A stretch of DNA of 6,728 nt from positions 1 to 6,728 of the forward strand of contig CAMWOD010000058.1 of assembly GCA_947175715.1 (NCBI GenBank), given 5' to 3'. The stretch is from an uncultured Porphyromonadaceae bacterium. GTDB taxonomy: Bacteria; Bacteroidota; Bacteroidia; Bacteroidales; Muribaculaceae. Made by a program: the position numbers and the translations under genes. The notes beneath the pieces were generated by a model. The model saw only the letters and a list, made by a program, of their open reading frames with translations. It was not told the DNA's origin and ran no database searches. Positions 1-6,728 of the stretch are shown piece after piece (within the stretch, counting starts at the first letter, position 1; each line of letters starts with the position of its first letter).

Positions 1-1
1 A

Positions 2-1342
2 TCTATGGCTGTGGGAGCTATCACCTTGGTAGCATGGGCCTATAGCCAGAATAACATCGCTGAGGAGGTGGCTTGGGTAGTAGGCGACCAACCCATCTAC
101 AAGTCGGATATTGAAGAAACTTACCAGCAGATGCAATACGAGCGTACCCCGATTAAGGGAGACCCCTATTGCGTCATCCCCGAGCAAATGGCCATTGAGA
201 AGCTATTTCTTCATCAAGCCGAACTCGACACTGTGGAGGTGGCCGACGCGATGGTGATGAACGAAGTGGAGTCGCGCCTCAACTTCCTGGTAAACAATCT
301 TGGCTCAAAAGAAAAAGTGGAAAGCTATTTCCACAAATCCTTCCCCGAAATACGCGAGCAGATGATTGAAATGCGTCGCAACAGCTATAAAATACAGGAG
401 GTACAACGCTCACTCACCAAAAATCTGAAATCCACACCCTCCGACGTGCGCCGTTACTTCGACGCTCTTCCCGAGGACTCAGTGCCTTTCGTGCCCATGC
501 AGGTCGAAACTCAGATTATCACTATCAACCCCGTGATTCCGCCGCAAGAAATCGAGGACGTCAAGGCACGATTGCGCGACTTCACCGACCGCGTAAATAA
601 GGGTGAAAGCAGCTTCTCCACTCTTGCAATTCTGTACTCGGAAGACCGAGCAAGTGCCTCGCGTGGTGGCGAGCTCGGGTTTATGAGCAAAGCACAGCTT
701 GTGCCCGAATTTGCCGCAGTAGCCTTCAACCTCAATGAGCCTGATAAGGTGTCGAAAATCGTAGAGACTCAATACGGCTACCACATCATCCAGCTGATCG
801 AAAAACGCGGCGAGCGAGTTAACGCACGACACATACTGCTCAAGCCCAAAGTAAGCAACGAAGAACTTACCAACGCCATCAACCGCCTCGACTCACTTCG
901 CACAGATATGGTCGATGGGAAAAAATTCACATTCGAAGAAGCCGCCCCTTACGTGTCGCAGGATAAAGACACGCGAAACAACCGCGGTATCATGGTGAAT
1001 GAAGCCAATGGAACTTCGCGCTTTGAGATGTCGCAACTCCCACAGGAAATCGGGCGTGTAGTCGACACCTTGGCCGTAGGCAGTGTGTCGAAGCCGTTCA
1101 TCATGATTGACCCCAAAAGCTCCAAAGAGATTGTAGCGATCGTGAAGCTCACCAATCGCATCGAGCCTCACAAGGCCAATCTTTCCGATGACTTCCAGCT
1201 GATTAAAGGCATGCAAGAAGCCGCTCAAAAGCAACAGGCTATCGACAAATGGATCGAACGCAAGATACGCGACACCTACGTGCGCATCGAGGACGGGTGG
1301 CGCGACTGCGAATTTGAGCATAAGGGATGGCTCAAAAAATAA
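2..1342 (+). CDS. SurA-like periplasmic peptidyl-prolyl cis-trans isomerase (5' end probably cut)
   Basis: This is a probable periplasmic foldase that assists outer-membrane proteins. Residues are numbered from the ATG at position 5. Residues 1-15 are a hydrophobic signal-peptide core (AITLVAWAYS) with no basic residues before it. The frame stays open to the window edge, so the true start with its Lys/Arg-rich region probably lies upstream. Residues 20-155 resemble the helical SurA N-terminal chaperone region. Residues 165-268 form a first PpiC/parvulin domain, with the motifs LYSEDRASASRGGELGF (210-226) and YGYHIIQL (257-264). Residues 271-385 form a second, more divergent parvulin domain opening with ARHILL (274-279). 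Residues 386-445 are a charged C-terminal tail. The two-domain layout and length fit SurA-type proteins. The stop lies inside the next gene, giving a 16-nt overlap that suggests co-expression. The family call is secure; the client proteins are inferred. Confidence 0.9.
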   Translation, partial: SMAVGAITLVAWAYSQNNIAEEVAWVVGDQPIYKSDIEETYQQMQYERTPIKGDPYCVIPEQMAIEKLFLHQAELDTVEVADAMVMNEVESRLNFLVNNLGSKEKVESYFHKSFPEIREQMIEMRRNSYKIQEVQRSLTKNLKSTPSDVRRYFDALPEDSVPFVPMQVETQIITINPVIPPQEIEDVKARLRDFTDRVNKGESSFSTLAILYSEDRASASRGGELGFMSKAQLVPEFAAVAFNLNEPDKVSKIVETQYGYHIIQLIEKRGERVNARHILLKPKVSNEELTNAINRLDSLRTDMVDGKKFTFEEAAPYVSQDKDTRNNRGIMVNEANGTSRFEMSQLPQEIGRVVDTLAVGSVSKPFIMIDPKSSKEIVAIVKLTNRIEPHKANLSDDFQLIKGMQEAAQKQQAIDKWIERKIRDTYVRIEDGWRDCEFEHKGWLKK

Positions 1343-3018
1343 CCGCATCAGTCATTATCGGAGCGATGGCCGCGTCGGTCATCGCTTTTGGCACACCCCA
1401 AAGACAGAACGGAGGCACCCCGATAGCACCAACAATCCCTACCGCCAACCGTTATCAGCCGGGCATGGTGTTTCTTGAACATGCCAATGAGCTGAAACTG
1501 GAAAACGGAAAGGATTATCAGCTGCTGACTGGCGATGTACAGTTTCGCCGCGGAGATATGTACATGTACTGCGACTCGGCTCATTTCTACGACCAGACAA
1601 GTTCGCTCGATGCCTTTGGCAATGTGAGAATGGAACAAGGCGACACATTGTTCGTTTACGCCGACGAACTCAACTACTCAGGTCCCGAGCAGCTTGCTGT
1701 GCTCTACGGACACGATGGAAATAATGTACGGTTGATCAACAAGGATGTAAAACTCGAAACCGAGATATTCAATTACGACCTTGGCATCAACCTCGGTTAC
1801 TATGAATACGGCGGCGTGCTTACCGATGCTACCAACCAGCTTAAATCGTGGGTAGGTGAATACTCTCCATCGACCAAGGATGCCAATTTCTACAACGATG
1901 TAAGGCTCACATCGATATCGCGCAATGACACACTCAAAATATTCACCGACACACTCGCTTACAATACTGACACGCATTTGGCCGACTTGGTGACCATGTC
2001 GACAATCGTAAACCGCGACGGTACTATTTATACCACCAACGGTACATATAACACAGACCTGGGCATGGCTGACCTTTACGACCGATCGATGGTAGTGACT
2101 CGCACCGGTCGCACCTTGATCGGCGACACTCTCATTTACGACCGTCAGAACGGCTGGGGAGAGGCTCGCGGAAACATGGAACTCACCGACTCAGCCCGCC
2201 AATCGACACTAAAAGGTGAATACGGTTTTTACAATGAATTGACCGACAGCGCATACGTCACAGGACGTGCATTGGCCTTGGAATACTCTAAGGGAGATAC
2301 CCTTTATCTTCATGGCGATGTAATCCGTACATTCCGCGTCATCACAACTGACTCATTAGGAGCCGACACCACCAACCATCTTGTGGCCAACCCCAGGGTA
2401 CGCTTCTATCGCAGCGACATACAAGGACTTTGCGACTCACTGACCGTGGTACGTCGCGACACTATGATGTATATGGATGTCAAACCCATAGTGTGGAGCG
2501 GCGACCGACAGATATTCGGAGGGAGTATACAGGTGCACTTCAACGACTCAACGGTAGAATGGGCCAAGCTACCCGATACCGGATTTATTGTTGAGATGAT
2601 TGAGGACCCCTACTACAACCAGCTTTCAGGCAAGGAGATGCTTGCCACCTTTGTGGACGGAGATATGCGGCATCTTGATGTGAGCGGCAACGTGGAGGCA
2701 ATTTTCCTACCACAGGAAAGTGACTCCACATATAATAAGATTGTGAACGTAACAAGCAGCTTTTTATCAGCCGACTTCCTCGACAAGCAGGTGCAACGCA
2801 TGAAAATGTGGCCTCAGACCAGCGGCACCACCACACCGCTCTATCTTGCAAAAAAATCACTGTTATATCTGCCACGATTCAAATGGTGGGAAACTCTACG
2901 ACCTCAGAACCCGATGGACGTGTTCGTGTATCCCGACGACATGATTGAACTCATGGCCGAACCCGACCCCACTGTACGTCGAGCTGCAATAACACCCCCA
3001 CCGCCAACAGCACCCTGA
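1327..3018 (+). CDS. OstA/LptA-like exported protein, Bacteroidales long form
   Basis: This is probably a periplasmic protein of lipopolysaccharide transport or outer-membrane biogenesis. Residues 1-21 (MAQKITASVIIGAMAASVIA, then F) form a signal peptide with an early Lys and a hydrophobic core, which supports this start even though it lies 16 nt inside the preceding gene. Residues 45-200 carry the OstA pattern of short beta strands around Asp, Gly and aromatic residues, for example DSAHFYD (83-89), DAFGNVRM (95-102) and DTLFVYADEL (106-115). Similar units recur downstream: DTLAYNTDTHLADL (208-221), DTLIYDRQNGWGEARGNMEL (267-286) and DTLYLHGDV (324-332). The protein therefore looks like several LptA-like beta units in a row. 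At 563 residues it is about three times the length of proteobacterial LptA and lacks the beta-barrel expected of LptD. The tail after residue 546 is Pro-rich (TPPPPTAP). Its pairing with a SurA-like gene fits envelope assembly. The exact role is inferred from the family. Confidence 0.85.
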   Translation: MAQKITASVIIGAMAASVIAFGTPQRQNGGTPIAPTIPTANRYQPGMVFLEHANELKLENGKDYQLLTGDVQFRRGDMYMYCDSAHFYDQTSSLDAFGNVRMEQGDTLFVYADELNYSGPEQLAVLYGHDGNNVRLINKDVKLETEIFNYDLGINLGYYEYGGVLTDATNQLKSWVGEYSPSTKDANFYNDVRLTSISRNDTLKIFTDTLAYNTDTHLADLVTMSTIVNRDGTIYTTNGTYNTDLGMADLYDRSMVVTRTGRTLIGDTLIYDRQNGWGEARGNMELTDSARQSTLKGEYGFYNELTDSAYVTGRALALEYSKGDTLYLHGDVIRTFRVITTDSLGADTTNHLVANPRVRFYRSDIQGLCDSLTVVRRDTMMYMDVKPIVWSGDRQIFGGSIQVHFNDSTVEWAKLPDTGFIVEMIEDPYYNQLSGKEMLATFVDGDMRHLDVSGNVEAIFLPQESDSTYNKIVNVTSSFLSADFLDKQVQRMKMWPQTSGTTTPLYLAKKSLLYLPRFKWWETLRPQNPMDVFVYPDDMIELMAEPDPTVRRAAITPPPPTAP

Positions 3019-3062
3019 CATTTTAAGAATAAACTTAGACCCCTCCTATAAACACCAACACC

Positions 3063-4361
3063 ATGAGACGACCGCCACTCGAAATAGCCGACTTGATGCA
3101 ATTCATGGACTCGGCTGTGTGTAATTTCCTCGCTGTTGACACCATCAAGCGACGTTTGGTCGACGCAGGCTTCACGCAGCTCGACCCCACTGCCCCGTGG
3201 ACTCTCGAACGGTCGCGAAGTTATTTCATTACCAAAAACGACTCTGCCATATTTGCATGGGTCGTAGGTGATGGCGACCCAGCCACAGGTGTGAAGATAA
3301 TAAGCAGCCATAGTGACTCACCGGGTTTTCGCATAAAACCCAACGCTGAAATGATAAGTGAAGGTGGCGTGGTGCGACTTAATACTGAAGTGTATGGCGG
3401 TCCAATACTTTATACCTGGTTTGACCGTCCACTTTCACTTGCCGGACGCGTGATGCTTCGGGGTGAGGATGCTCTACATCCTATCACTGAAATAGTGAAA
3501 TTTGATGAACCATTGCTCACGATACCTCACCTGGCCATACATTTCAATCGTCAGGTAAATGAAGGCAACCCGCTATCACGCCAACGCGATATGATACCAG
3601 TCATAGCGCTTCACTCCTCACCATCCGATTCTCGCTATCTGCTTACCGACCTACTCTCCACCGAGTTAAATGTCAACCCTGATGATATTCTCGACTATGA
3701 TCTTGCGCTCTATGACGCAACCCCATCGGTTCTTATAGGTGTCGACTCAGAGATGATCACCAGCGGACGCCTCGACGACCTGTCGATGGTACACGCATCA
3801 ATGACAGCCCTTCTCGATAGCCAGCAAGGGGAAATGACGAGAGTGATGGCCGTTTTCGACAATGAAGAAACCGGAAGCGGAACTAAACAAGGCGCCGCAT
3901 CACCTGTGTTGTACAACTTACTACGACGCATCAACTTGGCGATGGGTGGCGACGAGGAATCGTTCTTGCGCTCAATCGACTCATCATTTATGATATCAGC
4001 CGACAATGCTCATGGTCTTCATCCCAATTACCCCGATAAACACGATCCAACCAATCACCCTGTGCTCGGCTCAGGCCCGGTGATAAAGATAAATGCCAAC
4101 TGCAAGTACATGACCGATGCACAGAGTGCGGCAGTGTTCCGCTCTATATGCGAACAGGCAGGAGTGCCTTGTCAAACGTTTGTGAATCATAGCGATAGCG
4201 CTGGAGGCTCTACTTTAGGCAACATCCTTACTTCGCAAATCGACCTGAAAGGTGTAGATATGGGCGCAGCTATGTGGGCAATGCACTCATGCCGTGAAAC
4301 AGCATCAACCCGCGACCACAGCTATATCATTAAGGCGTTTACACAGTTTTACAACCTATGA
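3063..4361 (+). CDS. M18-family metalloaminopeptidase (aspartyl aminopeptidase type)
   Basis: This is a probable cytosolic zinc aminopeptidase that removes N-terminal residues, typically acidic ones in this family, from peptides. There is no signal peptide. The M18 metal-centre motifs appear in order: SHSDSPGFRIKP (82-93; ligand His83, with Asp85 alongside), GRLDDL (235-240; bridging Asp238), FDNEETGSG (265-273; Glu268 and Glu269, one the catalytic base and one a ligand), ISADNAHG (311-318; Asp314) and AMHSCRE (406-412; His408). The family segment LAIHFNRQVNEG lies at 157-168. All expected ligands are present, so the enzyme is probably active. The length of 432 residues matches bacterial M18 enzymes, which form large oligomeric shells. 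The gene begins 44 nt after the OstA-like gene, with no terminator between them, and its stop overlaps the menD start as ATGA, implying translational coupling. No Shine-Dalgarno sequence is evident. Substrate preference cannot be read from the sequence. Confidence 0.94.
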   Translation: MRRPPLEIADLMQFMDSAVCNFLAVDTIKRRLVDAGFTQLDPTAPWTLERSRSYFITKNDSAIFAWVVGDGDPATGVKIISSHSDSPGFRIKPNAEMISEGGVVRLNTEVYGGPILYTWFDRPLSLAGRVMLRGEDALHPITEIVKFDEPLLTIPHLAIHFNRQVNEGNPLSRQRDMIPVIALHSSPSDSRYLLTDLLSTELNVNPDDILDYDLALYDATPSVLIGVDSEMITSGRLDDLSMVHASMTALLDSQQGEMTRVMAVFDNEETGSGTKQGAASPVLYNLLRRINLAMGGDEESFLRSIDSSFMISADNAHGLHPNYPDKHDPTNHPVLGSGPVIKINANCKYMTDAQSAAVFRSICEQAGVPCQTFVNHSDSAGGSTLGNILTSQIDLKGVDMGAAMWAMHSCRETASTRDHSYIIKAFTQFYNL

Positions 4362-6052
4362 CACTCAACACAGCAAAAGCTGGTTGCCGCGCTCTTGTAA
4401 AAATCCTTACAGAGCATGGTGTGAAGGAGTGCGTGGTAAGCCCCGGCTCGCGTAACGCACCACTTATTGTGGCGGCAGCACGTCAGGCCCATCTACGAGT
4501 CAACGTGGTTATTGATGAGCGAACCGCTGCATTTGCAGCTCTTGGAATAGCACAGTCCACCCATCAACCCGTAGCGCTGATCTGTACTTCAGGTTCAGCT
4601 GTGCTCAACTTCGCTCCGGCTGTGGCCGAAGCTTACTACCAACAACTGCCGCTTATAGTGGTATCGGCCGACCGTCCTGCTGAGTGGATAGATCAGGACG
4701 ATAGTCAGACTTTGCGCCAATTCGGAGTCTTGTCCAATATCACCAAACGCAGTTACAACCTCATAGCCGAGCCTCACAATGATACTCAGAAGTGGTGGAT
4801 CAACCGTGAACTCAACGATGCTATGATAGTAGCCACGACAGCGCCTTGCGGTCCGGTACACATCAACATGTCAATCGACGCTCCTATTGGCACAATCGAA
4901 GATGTCAATATCGCAGAGCAGCATCGCCGCATCGAATGCCTCCTGCCACGCCCTTCACTCACCACAAGCGAAGCCCGATGGCTGGCCACCGACCTTGCCT
5001 CTCCACGAAAGGTCTTGATTATTGCAGGCTTTGGAGCGCCCAATCACAAAATTGACTCTGCTCTGACTCGTCTCGCCAAATGCTCAAATGTGGTGGTGCT
5101 TACCGAGAGTATCGCTAATATCCATGCTCAAGGTGTGATTGAGCGCATCGATACTACCTTGTCGGCAATGTCGTGCGATGAGATGTCGACTCTCACACCC
5201 GATGTTGTCATCACCTTTGGTGGAGCATTAGTGTCAAGGATGGTCAAGGAATTTCTGCGGCGAGCGCCATCCACTATGGAACACTGGCAAGTTGGAATCA
5301 AAGACACTACCGTTGACTGTTTCCAGCACCTCACACGCCGTATAGCCATCGACCCCGACGAATTTTTAAGTCAGTTGGCTACTGTAATGACCCGAGGCAA
5401 AGGGCAATCCACCTATTCACAAGAATGGGCTGGTATTTATGAACGTGCTTTGGAAAGCCACGAACGGTTTATTGACAACCAATGCTGGTGCGACCTCACA
5501 GCCATGGCGAGCATATTCTCACTTATACCACGTCAATGGAACATACAACTTTCCAACGGTACCCCGATACGATACGCCCAACTTATGGCCAAATCTGTAC
5601 CGCACCGTACTATTAACTGTAATCGCGGCGTCAGCGGCATTGACGGCTGCACTTCTACGGCAGTGGGCGCCTCAACCACTTTTACGGGCATCACACTGCT
5701 CATATCGGGTGACACAAGCTTCCAGTACGATCTTGGCGCACTCACACTTGAACAAATGTCACCTCGCATGAAGATGATAGTGATGTGCAACGGAGGCGGT
5801 GCGATATTTCATTTCATCGATGCCACACGGCATCTTCCTGAGACTTCAAGCTATATATCTCCATCAGTAAACCTACCACTTCCTCAACTTTGCGAAGCCT
5901 TTGGCATAAGCTACCATCAAGCCGGAAATATGAAAGAACTGGAAAGCTCGCTCAAAAAATTTGCAGCCGTCGACGACCGCCCTGCCCTTCTGGCTGTATA
6001 CACCGATGGCAACCTAAGCGCCGAAGTACTCAGAAATTATTTTAGAAGATAA
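4358..6052 (+). CDS. menD: 2-succinyl-5-enolpyruvyl-6-hydroxy-3-cyclohexene-1-carboxylate synthase
   Basis: MenD is a cytosolic enzyme that uses thiamine diphosphate and Mg2+ to join isochorismate with 2-oxoglutarate, releasing CO2 and giving SEPHCHC. This is the first committed step of menaquinone synthesis. Three domains are visible. The N-terminal pyrimidine-binding domain (about 1-185) has SPGSRNAPL (28-36; Ser31 and Arg32 in the active site), the cofactor-activating Glu54 in VIDERTAAFA, TSGSAVLNF (78-86) and SADRP (103-107). The central domain spans about 190-345. The C-terminal domain has SNGTPIRYAQ (399-408), RGVSGIDG (423-430) and the diphosphate/Mg motif from GDTSFQYDLGAL (451-462) to CNGGGAIFHF (477-486). 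At 564 residues it is full length and appears intact. Its start overlaps the aminopeptidase stop by 4 nt, and a terminator follows 29 nt after the stop, so it closes the transcription unit. No other menaquinone gene is visible in the window. Confidence 0.96.
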   Translation: MTLNTAKAGCRALVKILTEHGVKECVVSPGSRNAPLIVAAARQAHLRVNVVIDERTAAFAALGIAQSTHQPVALICTSGSAVLNFAPAVAEAYYQQLPLIVVSADRPAEWIDQDDSQTLRQFGVLSNITKRSYNLIAEPHNDTQKWWINRELNDAMIVATTAPCGPVHINMSIDAPIGTIEDVNIAEQHRRIECLLPRPSLTTSEARWLATDLASPRKVLIIAGFGAPNHKIDSALTRLAKCSNVVVLTESIANIHAQGVIERIDTTLSAMSCDEMSTLTPDVVITFGGALVSRMVKEFLRRAPSTMEHWQVGIKDTTVDCFQHLTRRIAIDPDEFLSQLATVMTRGKGQSTYSQEWAGIYERALESHERFIDNQCWCDLTAMASIFSLIPRQWNIQLSNGTPIRYAQLMAKSVPHRTINCNRGVSGIDGCTSTAVGASTTFTGITLLISGDTSFQYDLGALTLEQMSPRMKMIVMCNGGGAIFHFIDATRHLPETSSYISPSVNLPLPQLCEAFGISYHQAGNMKELESSLKKFAAVDDRPALLAVYTDGNLSAEVLRNYFRR

Positions 6053-6081
6053 GAACAAGCGCTTACCCAACTATTACGAAT

Positions 6082-6125
6082 ACTTCCAAATGTGTTGTAT
6101 AACATGTTTGGAAGTTTTGTTTTAT
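6082..6125 (+). terminator. Rho-independent terminator after menD
   Basis: The left arm at 6082-6096 and the right arm at 6101-6115 pair along all 15 positions around a 4-nt loop (GTAT). Thirteen pairs are Watson-Crick and two are G-U (6091 with 6106, 6092 with 6105). The outer nine pairs, ACTTCCAAA with TTTGGAAGT, are perfect. A T-rich tract (TTTTGTTTTAT) follows at once. It starts 29 nt after the menD stop and separates that unit from the EF-G-like gene. The upstream flank is not A-rich, so it should work mainly in the + direction. Confidence 0.9.
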
Positions 6126-6216
6126 CAACAATATCCGTTAACTTGCGAGCGATTTAAGGTAACAAACACTTAAATTACCCTTAACACTAATACAAATTAC
6201 TTTAAACTCTGATAAC
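6126..6216 (+). promoter_or_regulatory. AT-rich leader and presumed promoter region of the EF-G-like gene
   Basis: About 90 nt between the terminator and the ATG at 6217 are roughly 30% G+C, well below the flanking genes. Because a strong terminator sits upstream, the EF-G-like gene needs its own promoter, and this stretch is the natural place for it. I do not see a clean Bacteroidota -33/-7 pair (TTTG and TAnnTTTG). The nearest weak match is TACTTTAA at 6198-6205, without a suitable upstream box, so no exact promoter is called. No Shine-Dalgarno sequence precedes the start; the A/T-rich flank TGATAAC just before the ATG is usual for this phylum. In Bacteroides thetaiotaomicron the EF-G2 paralogue is reported to be induced by carbon limitation through the regulator Cur. 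Applying that here is inference. Confidence 0.4.
6154..6184. repeat. Imperfect inverted repeat upstream of the EF-G-like gene
   Basis: TTAAGGTAA at 6154-6162 is the reverse complement of TTACCCTTAA at 6175-6184 apart from one extra C, across a 12-nt spacer. The pattern is directly visible. It could be an operator half-site pair or a weak stem in the transcript leader. A short near-direct repeat, AACACTTAA (6165-6173) and AACACTAA (6183-6190), overlaps it. In a short AT-rich stretch such matches can arise by chance. Confidence 0.4.
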
Positions 6217-6728
6217 ATGAAAGTTTACAAGACGAATGAGATTAAAAACATAGCCTTGCTTGGTGGCAAAGGCTCGGGTAAAACCACACTCGCCGAAGCT
6301 ATGCTTTACGAGTGTGGCATTATAAAACGCCGCGGTACTATCGATGCAAAAAACACCGTCAGCGACTATTTCCCGGTTGAAAAGGAATATGGTTACTCTG
6401 TCTTTTCAACCGTTTTCTATGCCGAATTCCTTGGCAAGAAGCTCAATGTGATCGACTGCCCCGGTGCCGACGACTTTGTTGGCAACGCCGTGACAGCTCT
6501 TAACGTAACCGACACCGGCGTGATACTGGTTAACGCTCAATATGGCGTGGAAGTAGGTACACAGAACATTTTCCGCACCACCACATCTATTAATAAGCCC
6601 GTAATCTTCGCCATCAACCAGCTCGACGGTGAAAAAGCCGACTTTGACAATGTGATCGAGCAAATGCGCGACATCTTTGGCCCGAAGATCGTCCAGATTC
6701 AGTACCCTCTTAATAGTGGTCCTGGCTT
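6217..6728 (+). CDS. fusA2: EF-G paralogue (EF-G2 type) with degenerate GTPase motifs, 3' end cut
   Basis: The first 170 codons of an elongation-factor-G-like translocation factor are present; full-length EF-G is about 700 residues, so the gene continues past the window. The visible part is the GTP-binding domain. The P-loop is GGKGSGKTT (16-24) rather than AHIDAGKTT, so the Asp usual in translational GTPases is Gly19. The switch I segment is EYGYSVFS (57-64) in place of ERGITITS, with Ser61 at the Mg-binding Thr position. The G3 motif is DCPGADDF (80-87) instead of DTPGHVDF, so the catalytic His is Ala84. The G4 motif is NQLD (134-137) instead of NKxD. This pattern matches the second EF-G of Bacteroidota, reported in Bacteroides to support translation without GTP hydrolysis, and not canonical FusA. 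TetM/TetQ-type ribosomal protection proteins keep the canonical motifs, so resistance is unlikely. It follows a terminator, so it is expressed separately. Confidence 0.88.
   Translation, partial: MKVYKTNEIKNIALLGGKGSGKTTLAEAMLYECGIIKRRGTIDAKNTVSDYFPVEKEYGYSVFSTVFYAEFLGKKLNVIDCPGADDFVGNAVTALNVTDTGVILVNAQYGVEVGTQNIFRTTTSINKPVIFAINQLDGEKADFDNVIEQMRDIFGPKIVQIQYPLNSGPG

Noticed and set aside
893..1348. Long open frame on the minus strand opposite the isomerase gene
   Set aside because: It is a shadow of the real gene. Its product has no recognisable domain, and it lies wholly opposite a well-supported coding sequence. Similar minus-strand frames at 479-832, 2904-3311 and 3710-4006 were rejected for the same reason.
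3040..3047. CCCCTCCT just upstream of the aminopeptidase start
   Set aside because: It resembles the anti-Shine-Dalgarno sequence itself and not a ribosome binding site. It is on the wrong strand sense to pair with 16S rRNA and is probably coincidental.
3019..3062. Possible terminator or promoter in the gap between the OstA-like and aminopeptidase genes
   Set aside because: The 44 nt contain no stem-loop with a T tract and no TAnnTTTG-type -7 element, so neither is supported.
5439..5771. Second plus-strand open frame of 110 codons inside menD
   Set aside because: It lies in another frame within the conserved C-terminal domain of MenD, and its translation resembles no known family.
6217..6728. 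Possible tetracycline-resistance ribosomal protection protein (TetM/TetQ type)
   Set aside because: Those proteins keep the canonical AHIDAGKT, RGIT and DTPGH motifs. This gene has GGKGSGKTT, YGYS and DCPGA, which fits the Bacteroidota EF-G2 paralogue instead.

Overview
The window looks like ordinary chromosome of a Bacteroidales bacterium, a gut-type member of the Bacteroidota, possibly a Muribaculaceae relative. The reasons are the SurA-like/OstA-like gene pair, a menaquinone gene, starts that lack strong Shine-Dalgarno sequences, and a divergent EF-G paralogue typical of that phylum. The family-level placement is a guess from overall resemblance; the order is more secure. All five genes lie on the + strand. 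I found no rRNA, tRNA, CRISPR array, insertion sequence or prophage gene.

Positions 1-3018 hold an envelope-assembly pair. The first gene is a SurA-like periplasmic peptidyl-prolyl isomerase with two parvulin-type domains, whose 5' end is probably cut by the window edge. It overlaps by 16 nt a long OstA/LptA-like protein. Both are exported and fit handling of outer-membrane proteins and lipopolysaccharide.

After a 44-nt gap, positions 3063-6052 hold an M18-family metalloaminopeptidase that overlaps menD by 4 nt (ATGA). MenD is the thiamine-diphosphate enzyme of menaquinone synthesis. No terminator or recognisable promoter separates these two from the envelope pair, so all four may be one transcription unit. 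That unit ends at a strong intrinsic terminator: a 15-bp stem at 6082-6115 followed by a T-rich tract.

After an AT-rich leader of about 90 nt carrying an imperfect inverted repeat, the last gene starts at 6217 and runs off the right edge. It is the N-terminal GTP-binding domain of an EF-G paralogue of the Bacteroidota EF-G2 kind. Its nucleotide-binding motifs are altered at residues that matter for GTP hydrolysis, including the catalytic histidine of the DTPGH motif, which is alanine here. This is the most noteworthy observation in the window. It matches a paralogue type already described in Bacteroides, so it is unusual biology rather than a new system.
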